From Begonia masoniana (taxonomy: Eukaryota > Streptophyta > Magnoliopsida > Cucurbitales > Begoniaceae): a DNA stretch of 64,000 nucleotides. Each line of letters opens with the position of its first letter. Position 1 is the stretch's first letter. This document shows, piece after piece, positions 35,837 to 47,148 of the stretch. The notes beneath the pieces were generated by a model. It did not search any database. It had not been told where the DNA came from and saw only the letters and a program-made list of their open reading frames with translations. Position numbers and translations under genes: made by a program. Location of the stretch: the NCBI GenBank assembly GCA_022432975.1, contig CM039509.1, positions 24,521,432-24,585,431 of the forward strand, read 5' to 3'.

Positions 35837-36703
35837 ATGTCTAGACGACCAGGTAGACCGAGAGTACAGAGGGGGACACCAAACCCGGAGAGTACTGAGA
35901 ATTCTGGTGTGATCAGGCAGCTGATAGACTTGGTACGCCAGCAATCTGATATGATGCGCCAGCAGTCCGATCAGTTGGGACTGCTACTGAACCGAGAGGT
36001 ACAAGGGAGTGCCAACTCAGGTTCCAGCAATGAACAGGCAGGAGAGAGGTTTAGGAGGTTGCGACCACCCACTTTTGATGGAAAGTCAGCTAATCCAATT
36101 GTGGCCGAGGAATGGTTGAAAAAGATAGAAAGCATGTTTAGGTGTGCAAATGTGGGAGAAGGAGAAAAGGTCATTTTGGCAACCTTCCACTTTGCCGGTG
36201 ATGCTCAACTTTGGTGGGAAACGATGGAGACCACCCATGATGTTCTTACGATGACTTGGACGCAATTTAAGGAGATTTTCTATGAGAAGTATTTTAACAG
36301 TACTGTTCAGACCACAAAGAAGTTGGAGTTCATGAACTTGAAACAGACAATGACCGTAGCTGAATACAGCAGACAGTTTGAATCCCTCTCAAGGTTTGCC
36401 GGACACCTCGCACGCAGAGATGAGGATAAAGTGTTCCAATTTGTGCATGGGCTGAAACCTGAGATTTATAGAGGAGTCAAGTTCTCGGGTATAAAAGGAT
36501 TGTCCTACAGTGAAGTAGTGTCCACGGCATTAGAAGTGGAAGAGGCGGAGATGAAGTGTGCTGGGTTTAGTGCGGCTCCACGAAAGTTCACCCAGCCACA
36601 CCATCACAGGGGAACGAAGAGGCCCGGTGAGGGCCAGGGCAGTCAAGGGAAGGAGAAGAAGACACCAGATACTAGGAAGTTCCCTCAATGCCCAAGTGTT
36701 TAA
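35837..36703 (+). pseudogene. gag of element G (capsid part)
   Basis: The ATG at 35837 opens a frame MSRRPGRPRV with two QQSD repeats, then the retrotransposon gag core: FRRLRPPTFDG, AEEWLKKIESMF, FAGDAQLWWE, WTQFKEIFYEKYF, EFMNLKQTMTVAEYSRQFESL and a basic PHHHRGTKRPGEG linker. This forms the capsid and packages RNA in the virus-like particle. The frame ends at 36703, where a one-base loss near 36690 shifts it off the zinc-knuckle frame that begins at 36688. Codon use and length are otherwise normal for a chromovirus gag. Confidence 0.88.
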
Positions 36704-38073
36704 GATTTCACCCGGGAGAGTGTAGAATTAGCGCGGGGAAGTGTTTCAACTGTGAGGAGACCGGGCATCTGCTTAAGGATTGCCCAAAGCCCAGAGTCCT
36801 TCACTGTTATAATTGTAATAAAGTTGGCCACATGAATAGGGATTGTCCAGCTCTGAAGAATGGCCCTGTGAATGTCAAGCCAAGAATATTCTCCATGGTA
36901 GAATCGGGTGATGAAGATCAGCCTGCTGTTGTGTCAGGTACCATACTAGTCAATTTTATGCCTGCTTTTACTTTAATAGATTCAGGTGCAACACATTCCT
37001 TCATAGCGTCTGCCTTTGCTGATAAATTAGAAGTCGAGTCTTCACTTTCTGAGCATATGTTCAATGTTGTTTTACCTTCTGGCGAACGCATGCGCTCTAG
37101 CCGTGTGCTGCTTAATAGTGTAGTGACAGTAGGAGATAAGAACCTACCTGCTGATCTCATTATTTTAGAGATCATGGGATTTGATGTAATCTTAGGAATG
37201 GATTGGTTGTTTAAGCACTATGCTACGATAGATTGTAGAACTAGCTTAGTTAGTTTTCAACCCCCTGGTGGTTTAAGACACACTTTCCAAGCCTCGAAGA
37301 AAGATAAGAGGATGTCTGTTTTATCCTCTGTCGGCGCTAAACCTTTCCCGTGTAGTGAGTACTCATGCTTTCTGGCCAGCGTATTAGACACAAAGCTGGT
37401 AGGAGAACCGAGTCTCCAAAAGGTTCCAATAGCTCAAGATTTCCCTGAAGTTTTCCTTGATGACCTGCCTGGTTTACCACCTGATAGAGAGATCGAATTT
37501 GTGGTGGATGTCTATCCTGGTGCTGAACCTATATCTAAGAATCCATACAGATTGGCACCAACGGAACTCAAGGAATTAAAGAAACAGTTAGAGGAACTGT
37601 TGGAAAAAGGATTCATACGGCCAAGTTATTCACCGTGGGGTGCACCAGTTCTCTTTGTTAAGAAAAAGGACGGATCAATGCGCATGTGCATTGACTACCG
37701 AGAATTAAATAAGTTAACCATCAAGAATAAGTACCCATTACCTAGGATCGATGATTTGTTTGACCAACTTCAAGGTGCACGAGTTTTCTCTAAGATTGAC
37801 TTAAGATCGGGGTACTACCAATTGAAGGTTAAGTCTGAGGATATACCAAAGACTGCCTTTCGTACGAGATATGGACATTACGAATTTTTGGTTATGTCCT
37901 TTGGTTTGACAAATGCACCAGCAGCTTTCATGGATCTCATGAATAGAGTGTTTCACGAGTTTCTAGACAAGTTTGTCATTGTATTCATTGATGATATCTT
38001 GATTTATTCTAGAAATAAGGGTGAGCATGCAACGCATTTGAGTTTGGTGTTAGGAATACTCAGACAGCACTAG
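36688..38073 (+). pseudogene. gag zinc knuckles, protease and reverse transcriptase of G
   Basis: The frame contains two CCHC knuckles ([14 protein letters not shown] and [14 protein letters not shown]), the aspartic protease active site [11 protein letters not shown] followed by ILGMDWL, and the [46 protein letters not shown] and the catalytic FIDDILIYS. It ends at a TAG (38071-38073) inside the RT thumb; homologous sequence continues in the same frame beyond it. The likely ancestral codon differs by one C-to-T transition. All catalytic Asp residues of protease and RT are present, so the damage is the stop and the flanking frameshifts. Confidence 0.9.
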
Positions 38074-38106
38074 CTTTATGCTAAGTTTTCCAAGTGTGAG
38101 TTTTGG

Positions 38107-38745
38107 TTGGACAGAGTTCACTTTCTTGGTCACGTGATCTCTGGGGATGGAATATCTGTCGATCCAGCCAAAGTTCGTGCGGTTAAGGAATGGCCTCAAC
38201 CGAAGAATGCTTCTGATATTAGGAGTTTCCTCGGGTTAGCAGGATATTACAGGAAGTTTATTGAAGGATTCTCGAAGGTTGCGACACCCCTCACTCGTTT
38301 AACTAGGAAAAACATAGAGTATGCTTGGACTGAGGAGTGTGAGTCCAGCTTCCAAACCTTAAAGCAGAAATTGACCAATGCACCTATACTAACCCTTCCT
38401 GTTGAAAATGGTAAGTTTAGTATTTATTGTGATGCTTCCAAAATTGGACTTGGCTGTGTTTTGATGCAAGATGGTAAGGTCATAGCTTATGCTTCTAGGC
38501 AATTAAAGGTGCATGAGAAGAATTATCCTACGCATGACTTAGAATTAGCTGCGGTGGTTTTTGCATTAAAGATTTGGAGGCACTACTTGTATGGACAGAC
38601 TTGTGAAATATTTTCGGATCATAAAAGTCTGAAGTATATTTTCACGCAGAAGGAATTAAACATGAGACAACGTAGATGGTTGGAGTTTGTTAAAGACTAC
38701 GATTTTGAGATTAAATACCACCCTGGTAAGGCCAATGGTGGCTGA
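38107..38745 (+). pseudogene. RT connection and RNase H of G
   Basis: Continues the pol frame after the [29 protein letters not shown], then the RNase H with [33 protein letters not shown] and [20 protein letters not shown]. It shifts frame near 38735 and stops at 38743-38745, just before the conserved ADALSR that is found in the next frame. Confidence 0.88.
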
Positions 38746-40342
38746 TGCATTAAGTAGAGTAATACCGTCAGCCTCAGCTTTGATTCTGGATATGCCGGTG
38801 GCCTTAGAGACTGGATTTCATAAGTTTAACCTAGAAACTGTGTCCAATGTAGCAGCTATGCTTTCTGCCATCTCCTTGAAACCTACCATTCTAGAAAAGA
38901 TAAAAGAAACCCAGGACATCGATGAGGAGTGTAAAAAGTTCAAGTCGAGCATGGATTCTACTGACAATTTGGACTTCAATTATACTGATGATGGAATACT
39001 TAAGTTCAGGAATAGATATTTTGTGCCAGCCAATAAAGAGCTTCGTGATGAAATCCTTCCTGAAGCTCACTCTTCTAGATTTTCTGTTCATCCTGGTAGT
39101 ACAAAGATGTACAGAGACCTTAAGCAGACTTACTGGTGGCCAGGAATGAAGCGGAGCGTTGCTGAACATGTAGGACTATGTTTGATCTGCCAGCGGGTTA
39201 AGGCTGAACATCAGAGACCTGCAGGAATGATGCAGCCATTACCACTCCCCGAATGGAAATGGGAGCAGATAACCATGAACTTTGTTGTAAGATTACCCAG
39301 AACAGCAAAAGGACATGATGCAATCTGGACGATAATCGATCGATTAACCAAATCAGCCCATTTCTTACCCATCAAGATGACTTACTCTATGGATCAGCTA
39401 GCCGAACTGTATGTGCATAAGGTTGTGCGACTACATGGAGTTCCAGCTACTATAGTTTCGGACCGAGACTCTAGATTCACATCCAAATTTTGTAAGAGTT
39501 TACATAAAGCCATGGGCACACAGCTAAACTTCAGTACAGCCTTTTACCCTCAAACAGATGGACAATCGGAAAGAACCATTCAAACATTAGAGGATATGCT
39601 TCGGACATGTGTTTTGGATTTTCAAGGTTCTTGGAGCAAGTATCTGTCTTTGGTGGAGTTTTCTTATAATAACAGTTTTCAAGCTACAATAGGAATGGCA
39701 CCGTATGAGGCCTTGTATGGACGAAAATGTAGATCTCCTTTGTACTGGGACGAAGTTGGTGAAGCACAATTGCTTGGTCCTGACATTGTGCAGCAGACTA
39801 TTGAGAAGGTTGCCCTCATCCGTCAGAGGATCTTAACAGCTCAAAGCCGACAGAAAAGCTATGCTGACAGAAGACGCAGAGAATTAGAGTTCGAAGTAGG
39901 CGATGAAGTTTTTCTTAAGGTATCACCATTCAAAGGAGTTGTGAGATTTGGAAAGAGAGGCAAACTGAATCCTAGATTTATTGGTCCTTTCTCAATTCTG
40001 AAAAGGATTGGGAAGGCAGCCTATCAGTTACAGCTACCAGCTTCTATGGGAGGGATACATGACGTGTTCCATGTCTCGATGTTAAAGAAGTGTGTGCGGG
40101 ATCCGTCCCAAGTTGTTGAACAGCAAAGCATTGAAATTCAACCTACACTTACCTACGAGGAGAAGCCAGTGAAGATTCTGGATTATGCAGTAAAGGTACT
40201 ACGCAACAAAGAAGTGCCGCTGGTGAAAGTCTTGCGGCACAATCAGAACACAGAGGAGGCAACATGGGAGCGCCAACAAGACATAATGGACCAACATCCA
40301 GAACTGTTCAGGTACTTAATTTTGAGGACAAAATTCTTTTAA
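38736..40342 (+). pseudogene. Integrase and chromodomain-like tail of G
   Basis: ADALSR, then an HHCC zinc finger (H...H with CLICQRVK), the integrase core, a GPFSILKRIG/YQLQLP C-terminal domain, DVFHVSMLKKCV, and a terminal region (YEEKPVKILD, VPLVKVLRH, ATWERQQDI) laid out like the degenerate chromodomain of Tekay-type chromoviruses. In the core the first catalytic Asp is replaced by Asn (AAC, 39278-39280, within QITMNFVV), and a nearby Gly is Arg. The second Asp (VSDRDSRF) and the Glu (TDGQSERT) remain. Strand transfer would be lost. The protein ends at 40342, just before the purine tract. Confidence 0.88.
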
Positions 40343-40353
40343 GGAGGGTAGAT
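40341..40353 (+). other. Polypurine tract of element G
   Basis: AAGGAGGGTAGAT lies directly before the 3' LTR start at 40354. Confidence 0.8.
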
Positions 40354-42538
40354 TGTAACACCCGACTTTAATTAAAAATTTAAAATAACAGATAAATCTA
40401 TTAAGTATAATCGAGGAATGAAATTTTAGTATAATGTAGGTTAGGGTGAAGAATGAGTAAGTAAGGGCATAAGGGTAATTGGCAAATTTGAAAGTGGATA
40501 AGGTATTTAAGGCAAAAAGTTTAGAGTAGCCGCCACCACTACTCATTTTCTTTCCCTTTCGGTCTTCAGCTCGAACGGCAGAAATCTCTAGGCGAATCTC
40601 CTGCCCGATTCTCCTTCAACCTAGGTAAGTCCTCCTTGTTTTCTTGCGATTTTAGTAATTAGATAGCTGAGGGAGTACAATGTGAGGAGTTTCGAGGAAT
40701 GTTGTGATTTAGAGTAGGTTCGGGCTGAGCGACTATTGAGAATACCCGAGTTGTGGGGTTTCAAATTTTGTTCCTCAAACTCCTGTATTGATTCTGTGAA
40801 GTTTAGTGAAAGTTTGATATATGTACTATTATGATTTTAGGTGAGCGAGCTTCTGAAGTGGCATTTAGCCGAGCGATTTCCAGGGATCCAGGTAAGTAGA
40901 GTTTGTTTGTGCCTTCGGGCCTACATCACAAAACAGTAGGATTTATGTATGTTTTGTATGTTTATTTTCCAGTTGTCATGCATCATGTTTTTGAAAGATT
41001 ACGAAAATGAATTTACATGAAACGCATGGTAAGTGTGAGCAGGATGATCAGAACAACTGTTAAGGGGGATTAATCCGCCCCTTAACTGTGAACAGAGGAT
41101 TGAGGTTTTGGGAAAAGTGATCCACTTCCCAATCTTACAGGGGGATCAGACCAGTTAACTGTTAAGGGAATTAATCCGCCCCTTAATTGAGATCAGAGGA
41201 TGTATGCTTTGGGGAATGACTGATCCACTTTCCCATCGTACAGAGGGATCAACAGAGAACGAATTTGAATACAACTGAGATGAGAAAGTAGAGACCGCAT
41301 GTTTAGGGAAATTATTGCTTCATTGATCCATTTCATTCATCGCTCTACTTGCTTAGCATTAGGCTAATAGATGAGTTTTGTGATGTAGGTGAAGAAGTTA
41401 CTGAAGGTATGTTTACCGACCAACATGAGGAATAGGCTGGTTGGAGGAGCATTTTCAGGCATCGGTTTGGTCATCTGTTGAGGCGGTTTAATCCATGGCT
41501 GCAGGTGTTGAGTTGGGAGTAACTAATTCAATATAGATGTTTCCTTTTCTGAAAATTTTATGATAGTAGTGTTTTTTTTTTTTTAAACTTTGAATACATT
41601 CTAAGAATCCTTGATATTAGTGTCCTGTTGGGTTTTGAAAATACTGTTTTCTACTGGATTTGAGTGATGCAATGATTTGATCTGTCTATGATTGGTTTTA
41701 GTAAAATGCTTAAATCCTTTGATAGCCAGAGCTTTCTTGGAATACAGCAGAATTGCTGTTCTGAAGTCTATCGGCAGATGTTGGATGAAGGAGTCATCCG
41801 GCTGACGTCATCGGTAGAGGAAAGTGGTAAGTCTTGTCGTCTAGCGATCGGCAGATGTTGGATGAAGGAGTCATCCGGCTGACGTCATCGGTAGATATAA
41901 GTTACGAGTTGTCGTCTAGCGATCGGCAGGTGCAAGCCGCAAAACCTGTAGTTTTGCTATCGGCAGATGTAGCGTATATTTTAATCTTATCGGAAGGAGT
42001 CGTAATGTCGTTGTCGGTAGATGTCGCGTGCTTGCCTATCGGCAGATGGAAATCTATCGGTAGATGAAGTTATGTTGACTCCGTCGGCAGATGAAGTTAT
42101 GTTGACTCCATCGGCAGATGAAGTTATGTTGACTTCATCGGCAGATGTAGTTGTGTTGGCTTGTCGGTAGATGGTGGTGTGTTGTTTGTACACGTCATCG
42201 GTAGAAACCTCTTTATTTCTATTTCTGCTTCTTCGGGATTTAGTCGTCGGCAGATGTGTTCGACGCGAAATCAAGGGATTCGCTGTTTTTTTTTTTTAGC
42301 TTTAAGTCTTTGAGCCATTACTCTTAAACACTTCAAACAGTCATTTTAAAATGTTTTCACAGGTTACTTAGCTTCATTGATGTCCAATTGATTTTACGCT
42401 GCAAGTTTTAAAATATATTTAGTTTTAGTAGCAAAAGTCAAATTTTAGCTGTCGAGTGAAATTTTAAATTTAGCATAAGAAGTCATGGTTGGTTTCAGCG
42501 TAGAGTAGCAAACCGGGTCAGCTAATTCGGGCGTTACA
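40354..42538 (+). repeat. 3' LTR of element G
   Basis: It is close to the 5' LTR up to about 42205, then carries a dense run of small indels and substitutions to the end (AATTCGGGCGTTACA). It has three copies of the 27-bp AAGTTATGTTGAC unit (42066-42145). Exon 2 equivalent is 40841-40891. Confidence 0.88.
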
Positions 42539-45500
42539 GAACACACATGAAGAATAAAAAATGCAGGCTTCTTCGTCCAACCCTTAAGCACATTAAATGC
42601 TGACAAAATCTATCTTCAAATAAATCTGATGCGAGAAAACAAATTTCAAAACTCCAACAAATAACCTTTCTCCCACAAGACCCTAAGGTTCAAACTCACC
42701 AACTGATACCGACTAATTTAAGCACAAACTTTAACTTAAGAGACATACTCGAGAAGAAAACTCGTCTCCTTCTCCATGGTATTATGGGTGGCAATAAAAA
42801 AAAAATTGAATTTTAATGGGGGATGTGATATAGGTTCAAAATCTGATCAAAAGAGGTTAAATCGGCTTCAACGGAGAATATTTGGAACGAGAACTCATGA
42901 TATACTATGAGGGTAAGTTCATTAACTAATTTTCATTATTTCATGCGAAATTTTATGGTTTTGAGTGAAAAACTTTGGATTTGGATTAAAGTTTCAAAAT
43001 TTATGGACGAAGAATTATAATGTTTAAACCAAATTAACGCAAATTAAGTCTGGGTTTATTATTGTGGAATAAAAAAAAAAACAGAAGGAAATTGGTGATT
43101 CGAAGAAAACTGATCAATCAGTTGTCAAGATCGGTCAACCATAGGTTTGTGGCTTAGTCCAAATTGTTGATTGAACAGTTAAGTTATCGCGACCGGAACT
43201 TAAGTGTGTTCGATGATGGTCAAATGGTTCAACACATTCGTGGTCAAGTGAGCAGGTTCATGGTCGGACACAACTCTTCTCTTCTTTTGATTGGGGGCTT
43301 GTATAGGTAGATATTGGGAGTGAAAAACCCCCCCTTTTTTTAGATCGAGTTTTCGTGAGATTATTTTATAAGTCCTCAATTGTGTTGTTAGCTATGGATT
43401 ACGACACAAATTTGAGATTCATACTAATTGTTAGATACTAAGACTAAGTGTTAGTGAATATTAGGATTTATACTTCGGACCTGTTAGCTGTTATTTCGGT
43501 CGAGGTTGGGAATTGTTTATAATGTCCAATGGCCTGCATGATTTTGATAAAACTTATTTGACTTATATGACAGTACTTTTTAAAATGTCAGTTTGATTGT
43601 ATTTGGGTTTCATTGCCACAGTTCTTTTGTACAGCCATCTTGAAACCTATTTTGAATGACAATTTTTATCCCTGATTTTATAATAAATTTCTTTGATGCA
43701 TGCTCACGTTCATTTTTAACATTGGATAGGGCTTTTAAAATACGTGCCAATTTACCTTAATTGAACTTCCATTTCATCATAATGAGGAGGTTTGTAGCAA
43801 CCGAGAGGCCGAGACAAGAATACGTTGGGTATCTTTAGTTTAAGTTATTCCTGTAAGAGATCTCTAAGTGAGATATAATTTATATAGATTTTCATGTGAC
43901 TTTGTTCTATAAGAAGATATTACTTTTTTGAACAATTTACATTAGAATTAATAAACATTATCTGTTATTCATGTGTGAGATTCGAATAATTAAGCCTATG
44001 AGTTGGGCAAAAATTTTTATTTTTAGGATAAATTTATTTTAATTCCTAAATTATGGTTTTTTTTTTTTTTAAACATTATTAAAACTAATAACCTTAAAAA
44101 TCCAACCTTCAACTATATAAACTTAACAATTTAACCACTCGGACCCCCCGACCTTTTCGTCTGCATTCTTTTGCCTTAAAAACGGGGGCCGATATAAAAC
44201 GCTTATTTTTAACCCATAAAATTATTATTTTTTTAAAAAATGTAGCATCAAGAAGTCATGGTTCGGTTGAGCGTTTAGGTAGCAAAGGGTTCAGATAATT
44301 CGGGGCAGTTACAGAATACACAGAAGAAGATAAAAATGCAGGTTCTTGTCAACTTAAGCACATTAAATGCTGACAAAATCTATCTTCAAATAAATTCTGA
44401 TGCGAGAAAACAAATTTCAAAACTCCAACAAAAATAATTTCTCTTCCACAAAGACTTAATGTCAAACTAACAATATGATTGACCGACTAAGTTTACGCCA
44501 ACTTTAACGAAGAGACATAATCGAAGAAGGAAAAACGGTCCCTTCCATGGTATTATGGGTGGCAATAAAAAAAAAATTGAAAGTTTTAATGGGGGCTTTG
44601 ATAATAGGTTCAAAATGATCAAAGGAGGTTAATCGGCTTCAAAGGAGATAAATTTGGAACGAGATACGCATGCAGATATATGAGGTACGTTCAATTAACT
44701 AATTTTCATTATTTCATGCGAATTTATGGTTTTGAGTGAAAACTTTGGATTTGGATTAAAGTTTCAAAATTTATGGACGAAGAATTATAATGTTTAAACA
44801 AAATTAACGCAAATTAAGTCTGGGTTTATTATTGTGGAATAAAAAAAAAAACAGAAGGAAATTGGTGATTCGAAGAAACTGATCAATCAGTTGTCAAGAT
44901 CGGTCAACCATAGGTTTGTGGCTTAGTCAAATTGGTTGATTGAACATTTAAGTTATCGCGACCGAACTTTAAGTGTTTGTTCGACTGATTGGTCAAATTG
45001 GTCAAACACATTCGTGGTCAAGTGAGCCTGTCAATGGTCGACCACAACTCTTCTCTTCTTTTGATTGGGGGCTTGTATAGGTAGATCATTGGGAGTGAAA
45101 AACCCCTTTTTTAGATCGAGTTTTCGTGAGATTATTTTATTAAGTCCTCAAATTTGTTGTTGTTCTGCTATGGATTCCGACACAAATTTGAGATCCTACT
45201 AATTGTTAGATACTAAGACTAGATGTGTTAGTTTAATTATTAGGATTTATACTTCGACTGTAGCTGTATTTCTCGGTCGAGGTTGGAATTTGTTTATAAT
45301 GTCCAATGGTGCATTGCATGATTTTGATAAAACTTATTTTGACTTATATGACATGTACTTGTTAAAATGTCAGTTTTGATTGTATTTGGGTTTTCATTGC
45401 CACATTTCTTTTGTACAAGCATCTTGAAACCTATTTTGAATGACATTTTTATCCCTGATTTTTTATACATAAATTTATTTGATGCATGCTCACGTTCATT

Positions 45501-46052
45501 TTTAACATTGGATATAGCTTTTAAAATACGTGCCAATTTACCTTAATTGAACTTCCATTTCATCATAATTGAGGAGGTTTGTAGCAACCGAGAGGTCCGA
45601 GACAAGACTAAGTTGGGTATCTTTTAGTTTAAGTTATTTCCTTTAAGAGATCTCTAAGGTGAGATATTAATCTTATATAGATATTTCATTTGACTTTGTT
45701 TCTGATAAGAAGATATTTACTTTTTTGAACAATTTACATTTAGAATTTACTAATACATTATCTGTTATTTCATTTGTTAGATTTCTTATATTAATTAAGC
45801 CTATGAGTTTGGGCCAAAAACTTTTTATTTTTAGGATAAAATTTATTTTAATTCCTAAATTATGGTTTTTTTTTTTTTTTTAAACATTCTTAAACTAATA
45901 ACCTTAACAAATCCAACCTTCAACTATTATAAACTTAACAATTTAACCACTCGCGACCCCCCGATCACTTCCGTTCTGCATTTTTTTGCCTAAAACGGGG
46001 GCCGATATAAAACGATTATTTTAACCCATAAATTATTATTTTTTTTAAAAAA
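42471..46052. repeat. 1.8-kb direct duplication including the 3' LTR end (error-rich)
   Basis: Copy 1 is about 42471-44240 and copy 2 about 44243-46052. Each begins with the last about 70 bp of the G 3' LTR (TAGCAT...AGTCATGG to GTTACAGAA), then the same 1.5-kb non-coding sequence, and ends in the same poly-T/poly-A and the left arm of the foldback element. The copies differ mainly by one-base gains and losses spread evenly, often at homopolymers. No gene was seen in either copy. Confidence 0.8.
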
Positions 46053-46466
46053 CACCCTTAAACTAACAACATTAACAAATCCAACTTTTAACTATTATAA
46101 TCCTAATAATTTAACTCTTCGCGGCTCCCCGATCACCTCCCGTTCTGCATTTTTTGCCTAGAACAAGGGGCCGATATAAAACGAACGGCCCCCCGTTCTG
46201 TAGAAGGGTCCGTTCCACGTGCACCGCATGTGAAACGGGGGGGCTTCCACCCCCAACTACGACCCCTTACAGAACAGGAGACCGTTCGTTTTAGATCGAC
46301 CTCTGTTCTAGGTAAAAAATGCAAAACATGAGGTAATCGAGAGTCCGCGAGAGGTTAAATTATTAAGTTCATAATAGTTGAAGGTTGGATTTTTGTAGGA
46401 TTATTAGTTTAAGGATGTTTTAAAAACAAATCTATAGTTTAAGAGTTAAAATAATTTTTACTCTTA
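45836..46466. mobile_element. Foldback element with long inverted arms
   Basis: The left arm (ATAAAATTTATTTTAA ... AAATCCAACCTTCAACTATTAT ... GCCGATATAAAACG) is mirrored by the right arm (TCGTTTTAGATCG ... ATAATAGTTGAAGGTTGGATTT ... TTAAAATAATTTTT). About 155 bp of the left arm is repeated in tandem (45875-46020 and 46035-46185). A GC-rich centre (46186-46285) with GTTCTGTA and TACAGAAC is itself palindromic. No target duplication or family could be fixed. Confidence 0.65.
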
Positions 46467-46469
46467 TTT

Positions 46470-47148
46470 TTACATTTAACTTTTAATACTTGTATTGCAA
46501 ACTTAATTATTTATATTAAGTATAGGACGATTTGATCCTCCAACAAGTTGGATCATTCTCTGTTTCCGTCAAAGAATCCTTTCGGGTCAAGACCTTTATC
46601 CATCCACGGCTTACAAGGGGCTCCTAAGTAGGAAGAAGAGGGGATAGGAGAACAGGAAGAAGGGTCGGACTTACTTGGAGAGGAGATGAGAGGGAAGAGA
46701 AGAGCCTGCTTTCTTGTTAAATGGGGGAAGAGGAATGAAGAAAAAAACCCTCTTCGCTTTTCCCATTTCAAACATTCCTCCAATATCTCCACACCTGGAA
46801 TCTTCATATTTTTTTACTAATTGACATCAACTAATGTTTTGAAGTCAATTTCTTAGAATATTTTAGTGAATCTAATAGTATTTGATGATCTTTGATTCAT
46901 TCAAAGAAAACTACGTATTTCTATATTTAGGACGAATTTTCAGCTCGTTAGCCTTCACAGGGAGAAAAATATATATCCTTTTACTTATCTTCACTCTAGA
47001 AAATGAACCAAAAACTGAAGGAAGATTCAGAGTAAGGTGGTCCCTAAATACAACACAATTTTCATTCACAAATACTCAAAGAAGCCTCCTGCACCTGTTC
47101 CTTCTCATGCTGCAAATTGTCTCTTTAATTTTAAGAGTTTCAAACTTA
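46470..47148. other. 3' flank of the DUF760 gene
   Basis: It lies between the foldback element and the stop codon of the gene. The 3' UTR must begin at 47148 and run downward. No clear AATAAA signal was found. An open frame at 46553-46807 has no support. Confidence 0.4.

Larger units (their letters stand above)
33516..42538 (+). mobile_element. Full-length Ty3/gypsy chromovirus G (Tekay/Del-like)
   Basis: Structure in order: 5' LTR 33516-35681, PBS, gag, protease, RT, RNase H, integrase with a chromodomain-like tail, polypurine tract, 3' LTR 40354-42538. Flanks GAACT (33511-33515) and GAACA (42539-42543) are a target duplication with one mismatch. It inserted just past, or at the end of, the copia 3' LTR. 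Coding lesions: a frameshift between gag and the zinc knuckles, a TAG in RT, a frameshift after RNase H, and loss of one integrase catalytic Asp. Placement in Tekay/Del rests on the long LTRs and the integrase C-terminus and would need a phylogeny. Confidence 0.88.

Noticed and set aside
46553..46807. 84-codon minus frame MKIPGVEILEECLKWEKRR
   Set aside because: No family is recognised, the sequence is purine/pyrimidine biased, and it sits beside a foldback element; no splice or promoter context supports it.
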